This document shows, piece after piece, positions 16,331 through 24,961 of a stretch of 64,000 bases of DNA. The notes below the pieces were generated by a model. It made no database searches, was not told the DNA's origin, and saw only the letters and a list, made by a program, of their open reading frames with translations. The stretch spans positions 1 to 64,000 of the forward strand of contig JAURXZ010000041.1 in the NCBI GenBank assembly GCA_030654175.1. The letters are read 5' to 3'. This DNA comes from Bacteroidia bacterium. Its GTDB lineage: Bacteria > Bacteroidota > Bacteroidia > 2-12-FULL-35-15. The translations under genes and the position numbers were made by a program. Position 1 is the first letter of the stretch, and every line of letters begins with the position of its first letter.

Positions 16331-18592
16331 CTAATAAAAAGCTTCTTCTGAATTCAGATTTTCAACACCACTCTCCAATTCTTTATTGTATTTGCTACAG
16401 TCCATTTCGATATCTAATTTTTTATCGGGCTTTTCAAATTCCCCTTTCGAAATTTTAATTGTTTTATCAGCATAAACCTTTTGCATGTATTTTGCCCATA
16501 TAGGCAATGCCATACTTGCTCCCTGTCCCATATCGGTGCGATCAAAGTGTACTGCACGATCATCAGCACCTGTCCAGCAGCCTGAAACCAGATCGGGAGT
16601 GATACCCATGAACCACCCATCAGAATTGTTTTGTGTTGTTCCTGTTTTACCTGCAATCGGCATTGTTAATTTGTATCGGTATCTTAATCGAACACCAGTT
16701 CCAATTTGAACAACCCCCTTCATTAACTGCAACATCACATAAGCTTTTTCTTCGCTCAATACTTCTTCGGTACGAGGAAAAAAATCGGTCAATACATTTC
16801 CATTTTTATCTTCGATACGTGTAACAAAAGTTGGTTGGATCCATGTGCCTTTATTAGCAAAGGTAGAATTGGCACCTACCATTTCAAATACAGATATTTC
16901 GGGAGTTCCCAAACAGATTGAAGGAACAGGTTCTATAGGGCTTACAACACCCATCCTGCGGGCAATATCAACAACAGCTTGCGGACCAAATTGTTTTATA
17001 AGGTAGGCCGAAATGAAATTAACAGAATTGGCTAGAGCTTGCTGCAAAGTAAGCATACGTCCATTTAATTTTATATCAGAATTATCGGGGCACCAAGCTG
17101 GTTGTCCGGCAGGCATATCAATACAAGTTTTAACATTCGGAACACGGTAGCAAGGTGAATATCCTTCCTGTATCGCAAGTGCGTATATAAAAGGTTTAAA
17201 CGTGGAGCCCACCTGACGGGAGTGCCCTATCTGAACGTGATCATACTGAAAAAATTTATGCGATATTCCTCCCACCCATGCTTTGATGTAGCCTGTTTGT
17301 GGCTCCATCGACATAAGACCTGTTTGTAAAAAACCTTTATAATATCTGATAGAATCCCATGGGGTCATTACGGTATCTTTATCTCCATTCCATGTAAAAA
17401 TGGTCATTGCTACAGGGATTTTAAATTTTTTTTCAATTTCAGCCTCCTTCATTCCTGCCTTTTTAAGAGTACGATACCGGTCGGAACGTTTCATCCCCTG
17501 CTCCATGATGGATGCAATTTCTTCTTTGGTAACATTCCATGCAAAAGGAGCGTTTCTTTTTTGTTTGCATTCCTTAAAGAAAGCCCCTTGCAACTCACGC
17601 AAATGTTCCGTTACAGCCTCTTCGGCATATCGCTGCATTCGTGAATCGATGGTAGTATATATTTTTAAGCCATCACGATAAATATCATATTTTTTTCCAT
17701 CAGGTTTCGGATTCTCCTCACACCATTTTTTCATAAAAACATCACGCAAATATTCACGAAAATAAGGTGCTAAACCATCGTTATGATTTTCGGGATGGAA
17801 ACTTAACTTAAGAGGGAGTTTTTTTAATGAATCAGTTGCGCCATCTGTTAAATAACCATATTTATTCATTTGATTAAGAACAGTATTTCGTCTTCCTTTT
17901 GACCGTTCAACAAAACGGTTTGGATTAAACAAGGAAGGATTTTTTGCCATTCCGACAAGCATTGCAGCTTCTTCAATTCTTAATGAGTCGGGAGTGGTGC
18001 CAAAATAAATTTGTGCAGCCGATTTAATTCCAACTGCACTATTGATAAAGTCAAACTTATTGAGATACATTGCAATAATCTCTTCTTTTGTGTATTCACG
18101 CTCCAATTTCACGGCAATGATCCATTCTTTTATTTTTCTGGAGATCAAACTGAAGCCATGCAGATCTTCGCGGGGGAATAACATTTTTGCTAATTGCTGT
18201 GTAATCGTACTTCCTCCTCCACTGCTTCCACTTCCTGTAAGGGCGCCAAATACAGCCCTTGCCAATGCGCGAACGTCAACCCCTGAATGCTCATAAAAAC
18301 GAGCATCTTCGGTAGCTATCAATGCTTTTATCACATTTGGGGAGATCTCCTTAAAATTAACTTTAGTACGATTTTCGGCATAATATTTACCCAACACTTT
18401 CATGTCGCTGGATAAAATTTCGGTTGCCAAATTCGTTTGAGGATTTTGTAAGGCCTCAGTATCCGGCAAGTCGGCAAAAAAGCGAACGCTCATTACAAAA
18501 AGAAATAAAGCAAGGATTGGAAATGTAAAAAGAATCCAAAACCAGATCACTCCTTTTTTATAATTTTTATTTTTTGATTTTTCTGCGCTCAT
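16331..18592 (-). CDS. Class A penicillin-binding protein 1A
   Basis: Bifunctional peptidoglycan synthase, 753 residues, anchored by one N-terminal membrane helix (about residues 14-37). The glycosyltransferase domain has its catalytic Glu at E95 (ATEDARFYEHSGVD) and GGSTITQQLAK. The transpeptidase domain has Ser463 in GSTFKPF, SVNF as the SxN motif and GKTGTTQNNSDGWF as the KTG box. It follows gldH on the same strand, the gene order seen in other Bacteroidota (ricT, gldH, PBP1A). The 143-bp gap to gldH and a possible -7 box at 18618-18625 suggest it can also be transcribed alone. Confidence 0.95.
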   Translation of the reverse strand: MSAEKSKNKNYKKGVIWFWILFTFPILALFLFVMSVRFFADLPDTEALQNPQTNLATEILSSDMKVLGKYYAENRTKVNFKEISPNVIKALIATEDARFYEHSGVDVRALARAVFGALTGSGSSGGGSTITQQLAKMLFPREDLHGFSLISRKIKEWIIAVKLEREYTKEEIIAMYLNKFDFINSAVGIKSAAQIYFGTTPDSLRIEEAAMLVGMAKNPSLFNPNRFVERSKGRRNTVLNQMNKYGYLTDGATDSLKKLPLKLSFHPENHNDGLAPYFREYLRDVFMKKWCEENPKPDGKKYDIYRDGLKIYTTIDSRMQRYAEEAVTEHLRELQGAFFKECKQKRNAPFAWNVTKEEIASIMEQGMKRSDRYRTLKKAGMKEAEIEKKFKIPVAMTIFTWNGDKDTVMTPWDSIRYYKGFLQTGLMSMEPQTGYIKAWVGGISHKFFQYDHVQIGHSRQVGSTFKPFIYALAIQEGYSPCYRVPNVKTCIDMPAGQPAWCPDNSDIKLNGRMLTLQQALANSVNFISAYLIKQFGPQAVVDIARRMGVVSPIEPVPSICLGTPEISVFEMVGANSTFANKGTWIQPTFVTRIEDKNGNVLTDFFPRTEEVLSEEKAYVMLQLMKGVVQIGTGVRLRYRYKLTMPIAGKTGTTQNNSDGWFMGITPDLVSGCWTGADDRAVHFDRTDMGQGASMALPIWAKYMQKVYADKTIKISKGEFEKPDKKLDIEMDCSKYNKELESGVENLNSEEAFY

Positions 18593-18645
18593 TTTGATTA
18601 CTAATAACGAATATTTACAAATTTACTGGGTACGAAAAACTAATT

Positions 18646-18661
18646 TTTACGAATTTACGAA
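18646..18661. repeat. TTTACGAA tandem (copy 1)
   Basis: Two tandem copies of TTTACGAA upstream of pbp1A. The same 16-mer recurs exactly at 22040-22055. Confidence 0.7.
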
Positions 18662-18735
18662 TCTGTGTTTTTTGATTTTTAAAGAAAAACAAATTCGAGT
18701 TGGTTAAACTGCCTAAGCTGAATTATTAAAACTAT

Positions 18736-19224
18736 TTAATTTTCGGCTTTTTCAATTCTTAAGCCCACATCCATGATCAATGGAACATGTTCAGTGCGCA
18801 TGCCATGCTGTATTTCAAATGTATATTTTCCCGTTTCTGGAAAAAGAACATTCTTTTTAAAAGGTATTTGATTGTCATAAATATCGCCCATCCCACTACC
18901 CAGCCATTTGCCTTTTTCATCAGCCAACACACATTCAAGTGTATCGTTTGACATTTTCCCACTTGGAAATGTTGTTTTGATAAACAGAAACAAGTTATTG
19001 TAGGGGTATCCATCGGCATTACGGACATTGATGTAAAAATTTGTCGGTATTTTTGTATCAACAATACTAACATCAAATTTTAATACATCACTGCTGCTCC
19101 AGGTGTTATCAGGTATCTCCTTGTTTTCTTCAAAAATACGATTGTCGTCACAAGCAGAAAAAAACAATACAAACAGCAAAACCGTTCCTAAAATAACTCC
19201 TGATTTTATACGCTCTATTTTCAT
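18736..19224 (-). CDS. gldH: Gliding motility lipoprotein GldH
   Basis: A 162-residue lipoprotein with a lipobox ending at C25 (FFSAC). The body matches GldH: acidic N-terminal segment DDNRIFEENKEIPDNTWSS, a beta-rich core (NLFLFIKTTFPSGKMSNDTLECVLAD, GKWLGSGMGDIYDNQIPFK), and the ending YTFEIQHGMR then VGLRIEKAEN. GldH is needed for gliding in Flavobacterium and is widespread in bacteria with T9SS, including non-gliders. It starts 12 bp after the ricT stop, so it is almost certainly in the ricT operon, and it precedes PBP1A. Confidence 0.92.
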   Translation of the reverse strand: MKIERIKSGVILGTVLLFVLFFSACDDNRIFEENKEIPDNTWSSSDVLKFDVSIVDTKIPTNFYINVRNADGYPYNNLFLFIKTTFPSGKMSNDTLECVLADEKGKWLGSGMGDIYDNQIPFKKNVLFPETGKYTFEIQHGMRTEHVPLIMDVGLRIEKAEN

Positions 19225-19236
19225 AAGTTAAAATGA

Positions 19237-20634
19237 TTAAGCCCCTGGCAGCGGTTCTTTATTATTAGTGTTTGGTCGTGGTGGCCTGTTGTTAGGCTTG
19301 TTTGTGTTCGGCCTGTTCCTATTGGGATTGGGTTTATTTGGATTCGCATTTGGATTCACATTCGCATTTGGATTCGGATTAGCGTTCGGATTTACCTTTG
19401 GTTTTATGTTGGGTTTCGGGTTCGCATTTGGGTTCGGATTCACACTTGGATTCACATTTGGTTTGTTGGTATTCGGTCCCGCACTGCGCTTTTTATGACT
19501 GCTGCTTTTTTGTTTCTGTTTTTTTGTTTTATCGAAACGGGTAAGACTATCCTGTCCAACAACATTTTCATAATCCGGTTTTTTCTCAATTACTTTCATT
19601 GCAACCTTCACATCCAGGTCGGCAGGTTTTAAGCCTGTTTTATTCATTTCGATAACTTCTTTTACGCGATCTACTGAAAGAGGAATAAAATTATCAGGCT
19701 CACTGGTATAAGAGAAAAACATGGTACGTTTAAAAATATCCGTTTTCTGATGAAATGCTCTTCCTTTCTCAGTTTCAAGTTTCACATTGTTTACTTCCGG
19801 AAAATCTTTAAGGGCATCTAAATAACTGTCGAGCTCATAGTTTAAGCAGCATTTAAGTTTCCCACATTGTCCGGCCAACTTCATCGGATTTAAAGACAAT
19901 TGCTGATAACGGGCAGCACTTGTTGACACGGCACGAAAATCTGTAAGCCAGGTAGCACAGCATAACTCACGGCCACATGACCCTATCCCACCCAAACGAC
20001 CGGCTTCCTGACGTGCACCGATCTGACGCATTTCAATACGCACTTTAAATTCATCAGCAAGCACCTTTATCAATTCACGGAAATCAACACGATCATCCGC
20101 GGTATAATAAAAAACAGCTTTGGTTTTATCGCCCTGGTATTCCACATCACTGATCTTCATCTGCAGTTTCAACTTGATGGCGATGGTCCGTGCACGATAC
20201 ATTGTAGCCTGTTCCAGATTTTGAGCTTCCTGCCATTTTTCAATATCGTTAGGTTTTGCCTTACGGTAAACCTTTTTAACTTCTTCGGAAGTAGTAACAA
20301 CACCTTTCTTTTTCATCTGCAAACGTACGAGTTCACCTGAAATAGAAACTACACCAATATCATGGCCTGGCGAAGCCTCCACAGCTATCACATCGCCAAC
20401 ATGAAGTTGTAAATTATTTACATTTCTAAAAAAATCTTTACGGCTGTTTTTAAAACGTACCTCTACAATATCAAAAGCAGGCTGACCACCCGGCAATTCC
20501 ATATTTGCCAACCAGTCGAATACATTAAGTTTTTTGCATCCATCCCCTACTCCGCAAGAACCATTATTATTACATCCTCCCGGCAAACTTTTGCTTGTAG
20601 CATCGCTACCGGTTGAACATCCTACACATCCCAT
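19237..20634 (-). CDS. ricT: RicT/PSP1-domain protein with Asn/Pro-rich tail
   Basis: Homologue of B. subtilis RicT (YaaT), the PSP1-domain member of a complex that in Bacillus controls RNA processing and phosphorelay. Conserved cysteines for an iron-sulfur cluster are visible in GSCGRELCCATW and GQCGKLKCCLNYE. The N-terminus adds a Cys-rich stretch (CVGC, GGCNNNGSCGVGDGC). I start at ATG 20634 (MGCVGC); the longer frame needs a TTG at 20667 lying in the inverted repeat. The last ~80 residues are a low-complexity tail of NPN, NAN and KPN units, after a basic KKQKQKSSSHKKRS segment. It is downstream of holB and 12 bp ahead of gldH. Its role in Bacteroidota is not established. Confidence 0.9.
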   Translation of the reverse strand: MGCVGCSTGSDATSKSLPGGCNNNGSCGVGDGCKKLNVFDWLANMELPGGQPAFDIVEVRFKNSRKDFFRNVNNLQLHVGDVIAVEASPGHDIGVVSISGELVRLQMKKKGVVTTSEEVKKVYRKAKPNDIEKWQEAQNLEQATMYRARTIAIKLKLQMKISDVEYQGDKTKAVFYYTADDRVDFRELIKVLADEFKVRIEMRQIGARQEAGRLGGIGSCGRELCCATWLTDFRAVSTSAARYQQLSLNPMKLAGQCGKLKCCLNYELDSYLDALKDFPEVNNVKLETEKGRAFHQKTDIFKRTMFFSYTSEPDNFIPLSVDRVKEVIEMNKTGLKPADLDVKVAMKVIEKKPDYENVVGQDSLTRFDKTKKQKQKSSSHKKRSAGPNTNKPNVNPSVNPNPNANPKPNIKPKVNPNANPNPNANVNPNANPNKPNPNRNRPNTNKPNNRPPRPNTNNKEPLPGA

Positions 20635-20659
20635 ATGATTTAATTTGATAATTTGACAA

Positions 20660-20704
20660 TGTGCCAATTTGAAAATGAATTTATTTAATTTTCAAATTGG
20701 CACA
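20660..20704. repeat. Perfect 17-bp inverted repeat between holB and ricT
   Basis: TGTGCCAATTTGAAAAT (20660-20676) and its exact reverse complement (20688-20704) are separated by 11 nt. The left arm sits in a period-8 tract (ATTTGATA, ATTTGACA, ATGTGCCA, ATTTGAAA). There is no T-run, so it is not a simple terminator. Confidence 0.85.
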
Positions 20705-20726
20705 TTTTCAAATTGATTTAATTGGT

Positions 20727-21857
20727 TTAAATTGGTTTTGGTAAATTTAGTAATTCATTGAACTTAAACGCTAAATCCATAAACAATATTTTAGCATTTG
20801 CATTTCTCTCCATATGATGATGCGCTTTGTTGAGCTCATCAATAAAATGTTCCACATTACCGGAATGAATAAATGGCGAAAACTTTTTCACAAACCCCTG
20901 CTCATCTGCTCCCAGTTTTACCAGACTAACATCAGCGTAATTTAAGATCAAACTTTCGCGCATAATGTGCAAAGCATAATTCAAAAAGTTTTTTTGTCGC
21001 TCTCTCCCTGCAACTGCAATTTCATCGATCCATACCATCACTGCTTTCGCATCAAATTTCAAACTTGCGCGCATCAGTTTTTGAAAACTGGCAAGGTTTT
21101 GACCGGCATTTTCATTCTCATTGATCAATGATAATGCTTCTGCATAATTACCATCCGCCAAATGGGCTGTACTTTCAGCAGCTCCGGGCGACATGCCGTG
21201 GCGATCAACTAATGCTTCAATTAAATCATTTTCATTGATCTTGGTAATTTTGATCAACTGAGTACGGGATACGATCGTTCGCAACAATTGATCTTCACTT
21301 TCGCAAACCAATAAAAACAAAGTTTTCTCAGGCGGCTCCTCTAAAATTTTAAGCAATTTATTTGCGGCTGCCTGATTCATTTTTTCGGCTTGCCAGATGA
21401 TCATTATTTTATATTCGGCTTCATAGGTAGTAAGGCTTAATTTACGAAGTATTTCAGCACTTTCTTCTACCCCGATAACAGCCTGCTTGTTTTCTGCATC
21501 CAGCAATTCAAACCAGTTGAAAAGTGTAACATAGGGGTTATCCAAAAACACTTCCCTCCACTTAACAGCAACATCGGTACTTACACGAACATCCTTTGAA
21601 AGCGCCACAGGATACACGAAATGAAGATCGGGATGAACAAGTTTATTGTACTTCACACAGGATAAACACTGCCCACAAGAATCGTCCTCGAGTTTGTTGC
21701 CGCAAGAAATATATTGAGCATAGGCAAGAGCAAGAGCAAGATTTCCACTGCCTTGCGGCCCAAGAAATAACTGAGCATGACTAATACGTCCTTCCTTTAC
21801 GGAACGTATTAACCGGTCTTTAACAGCCTGCTGCCCTATGATCTCTTTGAATAACAT
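20727..21857 (-). CDS. holB: DNA polymerase III subunit delta'
   Basis: Clamp-loader subunit, 376 residues, with an AAA+ fold. The Walker A-like loop is LGPQGSGNLALA, where the usual Lys is replaced by Asn; that is compatible with the non-hydrolysing delta' subunit. A zinc-binding cysteine set is seen at about residues 51-66 (CGNKLEDDSCGQCLSC). Further features are KLLKILEEPPEKTLFLL and RTIVSRTQ (sensor region). Its stop lies 92 bp ahead of ricT. A -7-like box TATCTTTG is at 21965-21958 on the minus strand. Confidence 0.93.
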   Translation of the reverse strand: MLFKEIIGQQAVKDRLIRSVKEGRISHAQLFLGPQGSGNLALALAYAQYISCGNKLEDDSCGQCLSCVKYNKLVHPDLHFVYPVALSKDVRVSTDVAVKWREVFLDNPYVTLFNWFELLDAENKQAVIGVEESAEILRKLSLTTYEAEYKIMIIWQAEKMNQAAANKLLKILEEPPEKTLFLLVCESEDQLLRTIVSRTQLIKITKINENDLIEALVDRHGMSPGAAESTAHLADGNYAEALSLINENENAGQNLASFQKLMRASLKFDAKAVMVWIDEIAVAGRERQKNFLNYALHIMRESLILNYADVSLVKLGADEQGFVKKFSPFIHSGNVEHFIDELNKAHHHMERNANAKILFMDLAFKFNELLNLPKPI

Positions 21858-22039
21858 CTATAATTTTGAACCTTCAGATCAATAACCAGGCAGCACAATT
21901 AAAAAAATCATTTGTGCGACAATGGAAACTGGGAATCTGAAAGAATTTTTACGCTTTCAAAGATAGCAAATGTTTTAACGTAAAAAAAGGGGTAGGAATA
22001 ACGAATCAGTACAATTTTACGGTTACGGATAAACGAATC

Positions 22040-22055
22040 TTTACGAATTTACGAA
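22040..22055. repeat. TTTACGAA tandem (copy 2)
   Basis: Exact second copy of the 16-mer at 18646-18661, in the 240-bp gap between the SnoaL-like gene and holB. Confidence 0.7.
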
Positions 22056-22097
22056 ACAGGGTAAGGGTTGAGTATGCGGTTTCGTAAATATTAGATA

Positions 22098-22667
22098 TTA
22101 GTACCCCTTTTTATTCATAAAATCATTCAAACTTTTCAAAGCGCCTTGCCTTACTTTCTTTTTAAAAAAACCTGTCCAACCAAGCAATGTACCAGGAATT
22201 CCTAAAGCCTGGCGCGACCATTTATAAAAATTAAAAACGTCAGTATGTTTAACAATTTTGCCATTTTCTATCAAAAAACCTGCTTTCACATGATTCACAA
22301 CTTTTCTACCCGTTACCGAAAAAGTATAATATGCTATCCACTCGGCAGATGCTTGCGCTCCGTTCGTTTGTATATTCTTAAACTCCAGCCTTAAATCCTT
22401 GCCTCTGACGCATAACATTTCCCACATCGCTTTTCCTTCAGCAGCATTTAAATTTACAAATACCGGGTCACTGAAAGTTGCATTATCAGCATAACACTCC
22501 TGCATCCCTTTATAATCTTTGTTTTGGAAACAAGTGTAGAATTTGGTAATAAGCTGCTGGTTTGTATTTTCCATAGTTTTAGAATTTTCAATACTGGTTT
22601 GAGAGAACGAGCCCTTGGGGGCAAAAAACAGAAACAAAAATAATATATTTGAAATAACAGGTTTCAT
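22098..22667 (-). CDS. SnoaL-like / nuclear transport factor 2 family protein
   Basis: The core from MENTNQQLITKFYTCF onward is a SnoaL/NTF2-like alpha+beta cone: YADNATFSDPVF, EGKAMWEML, IAYYTFSVTGRKVVNHVKAGFLIENGKIVKHTDVFNFYKW. The long start at 22667 adds an N-terminal signal-like stretch (FLFLFFAPKGSFSQ), whereas an internal ATG at 22574 would give a cytoplasmic protein of about 158 residues. Which is used cannot be settled by eye. It follows the photolyase gene by 10 bp on the same strand, so the two are probably co-transcribed. The substrate is unknown. Confidence 0.85.
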   Translation of the reverse strand: MKPVISNILFLFLFFAPKGSFSQTSIENSKTMENTNQQLITKFYTCFQNKDYKGMQECYADNATFSDPVFVNLNAAEGKAMWEMLCVRGKDLRLEFKNIQTNGAQASAEWIAYYTFSVTGRKVVNHVKAGFLIENGKIVKHTDVFNFYKWSRQALGIPGTLLGWTGFFKKKVRQGALKSLNDFMNKKGY

Positions 22668-22677
22668 TTATCTGTTT

Positions 22678-24000
22678 TTAAAAATCATTACTACCGATTT
22701 GTTGAACCCCCTCTTTATAAACTTTCAAAGATCTTTCTCTTGCGAAACGATGTTCAACAATGGGGGCAGGATAATCCGGAGAGGTAAGTTCTTTTACCCA
22801 TTTTTTTATATATTTATATTCGGGGTCAAATCGTTTTGTTTGTTCGGCAGGATTAAATATCCTGAAATACGGGGCTGCGTCACAGCCACATCCAGCAGCC
22901 CATTGCCAGTTTCCATTGTTGGACGACAATTCATAGTCCAGCAATTTTTCGGCAAAATAAGCCTCCCCCCAACGCCAGTCAATCAATAAATGTTTTGTAA
23001 GAAAACTTGCGACAACCATTCTAACACGATTATGCATAAAACCTGTTTCATTCAACTCCCTCATTCCCGCATCTACAATAGGGTAACCTGTTCGACCCTG
23101 ACACCATTTTTCAAATTCATTCTCATTATTTCGCCACTTAATATTGTCATATTTCTTTTTAAATGATTGATTTGTCACCTTTGGAAAATGAAAAAGAATA
23201 CTCATAAAAAACTCTCTCCAGATCAATTCATTCAACCATTGTTCATTCAGTTTTAGTCCAATTTTTGCCAGTTGCCTCACACTTACAGTTCCAAACCTCA
23301 GATGTACGCTAAGTTTTGTTGTTCCGTTTACCGAGGGAATATTTCTTGTAGAATCGTAATTTTTAATAATTTCAAAATCTATTTTTGGCGCTTTAAATTT
23401 CAAATCCGTTTTTTCAAAACCCATTTTTTCTAATGAAAGGATAGAAATTGGAGGTGTTTTAAGAAAACGATCCAGAAGCTTTTCAGAAGAAAAAACTGCA
23501 AGGTCAGCTTCTTCTAACTTTCCCTTCCAAATTTTAGAGTAAGGAGTAAATACAGTATAGGGCTCACCGTTGCTTTTAAGTACCTCGTTTTTTTCAAAAA
23601 CAACCTGATCTTTAAACGTATTAAAAACAATGCCTTTTACCTTAAGGAAACTTTCAATTTTTGTATCTCTTTCTAAAGCATATGGTTCATAATCCCTGTT
23701 TGTGAAAACTGATTTAACTTCAAATTTTTCAGAGATTTGTTTAAATGCGTTCAGTGGCGTTTCATGCAACACCATTAATGAACTCCCGTGAAGCAATAAT
23801 TTTTCCTGCAACTTTAAAATTGCCTGGTATATAAAATCAACTCTTCTATCTTGCTTTTGGTCAAGACGATCAAGTATATTTTTGTCAAAAATAAATATCG
23901 GTAATACTTCATTTCCTTCTTTAAGGCAATGAAACAATCCTGAATTATCCTCCAGGCGAAGATCTCTCCTAAACCAGAAAACTGATATCTTTTTTTTCAA
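22678..24000 (-). CDS. phrB: Deoxyribodipyrimidine photo-lyase (class I type)
   Basis: Blue-light enzyme of the cryptochrome/photolyase family that splits UV-induced cyclobutane dimers. It is 440 residues long. The N-terminal photolyase domain starts FWFRRDLRLEDNSGL. The C-terminal FAD-binding domain has NELIWREFFM, GYPIVDAGMRELNETGFMHNRVRMVVASFL, and the signature NNGNWQWAAGCGCDAAPYFRIFNP. The GNWQW and Trp-rich region fit a true photolyase more than a signalling cryptochrome. It begins directly at MKKKISVFW and is followed by the SnoaL-like gene. Confidence 0.95.
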   Translation of the reverse strand: MKKKISVFWFRRDLRLEDNSGLFHCLKEGNEVLPIFIFDKNILDRLDQKQDRRVDFIYQAILKLQEKLLLHGSSLMVLHETPLNAFKQISEKFEVKSVFTNRDYEPYALERDTKIESFLKVKGIVFNTFKDQVVFEKNEVLKSNGEPYTVFTPYSKIWKGKLEEADLAVFSSEKLLDRFLKTPPISILSLEKMGFEKTDLKFKAPKIDFEIIKNYDSTRNIPSVNGTTKLSVHLRFGTVSVRQLAKIGLKLNEQWLNELIWREFFMSILFHFPKVTNQSFKKKYDNIKWRNNENEFEKWCQGRTGYPIVDAGMRELNETGFMHNRVRMVVASFLTKHLLIDWRWGEAYFAEKLLDYELSSNNGNWQWAAGCGCDAAPYFRIFNPAEQTKRFDPEYKYIKKWVKELTSPDYPAPIVEHRFARERSLKVYKEGVQQIGSNDF

Positions 24001-24067
24001 AGTAAAAAATGTTATGACAATTCCAGCAATTGCCTTCCCGGCAGTATTAAAACCGAATAGGATCTGA

Positions 24068-24949
24068 TTATTTTACCTTAATTCCCTTTGATGATAAAGC
24101 CCCCACGTTAAACCAACCAACGACCTTTGTACTTGAACTGGGATTTACGTTTTTAATATTACAACTTACATTAGCGGGAGGTGTTGCAAACAATCCACCA
24201 TTGGTGGTTTGCTGAACCACTTCATTCAGGTAAAAAAAAGTTTCCGGAGTAAGGGCATAAATATCCACATCAACGCTATCACCTATAGCAAGGGGTTTAT
24301 CGCCAGGTGTTATTGCTTCTCTTATTGGAAGGATAAATAAAAATCCATCAGATCCGCCACCAGCATATGCACCATCCTGAGACAAATTCATATTGCCCGG
24401 ATTAGAATAAAACACACCGTTTTTATATGTTTTTATCCAGTAAAAATTTGTCATGCCTGAAATATCATAGGCATAAAAAGAAGCAAAATACCCTTGTTCG
24501 CCTGCTGTTGAACCTCCGCTTCCACTTTCCTGTTTAGTGGCATATTTTACGGAATCAATAACAGGTGAAGGGTACGCAATTGAGCTCCCCTGAAACTCTT
24601 CTCCTGAATAAGTAACTGATAATGTGTATGAATTAAAATAACGAACCAGCGTATCACCTGCCGATGGTGTCCAAATATAATCTCCACTATTGTTTGCATC
24701 TGTAAAACTATAAACGCGGCCTTCATTATCGGTTATTTTAACCAAGGCACCGGTTGCAGCTGGCGAGGGCGCATTATTAAAATATCCGGATGTTTTTGTT
24801 AACCGAATTTTTTGTGAACCTGGTTTATTATTTAAGAATGCATCAATTGCAAGCTGGGAGGTACCTTCATCCAGCTTAACAACTATTACTTTTTCGCAAC
24901 TGGTAAAAAAAATAACAGATAAGATCAATAGAACTAAATTATTCTTCAT
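24068..24949 (-). CDS. DUF4249 lipoprotein
   Basis: A 293-residue outer-membrane-associated lipoprotein with lipobox FFTSC (Cys18). The DUF4249 features are the N-terminal LAIDAFLNNKPGSQKIRLTKTSGYF, an Ig-like beta segment GALVKITDNEGRVYSFTDANNSGDY, and the middle YTLSVTYSGEEFQGSS. It starts 12 bp after the stop of a TonB receptor, the standard pairing in Bacteroidota, where the lipoprotein is thought to serve as the surface partner of the transporter. The substrate is not deducible. Confidence 0.92.
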   Translation of the reverse strand: MKNNLVLLILSVIFFTSCEKVIVVKLDEGTSQLAIDAFLNNKPGSQKIRLTKTSGYFNNAPSPAATGALVKITDNEGRVYSFTDANNSGDYIWTPSAGDTLVRYFNSYTLSVTYSGEEFQGSSIAYPSPVIDSVKYATKQESGSGGSTAGEQGYFASFYAYDISGMTNFYWIKTYKNGVFYSNPGNMNLSQDGAYAGGGSDGFLFILPIREAITPGDKPLAIGDSVDVDIYALTPETFFYLNEVVQQTTNGGLFATPPANVSCNIKNVNPSSSTKVVGWFNVGALSSKGIKVK

Positions 24950-24961
24950 ATTAAATCGGTT

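Noticed and set aside
19268-19498. Hydrophobic 76-codon plus-strand frame rich in Gly-Phe
   Set aside because: It is the antisense of the NPN-rich tail of ricT; the apparent membrane segments come from the complement of Asn/Pro codons.
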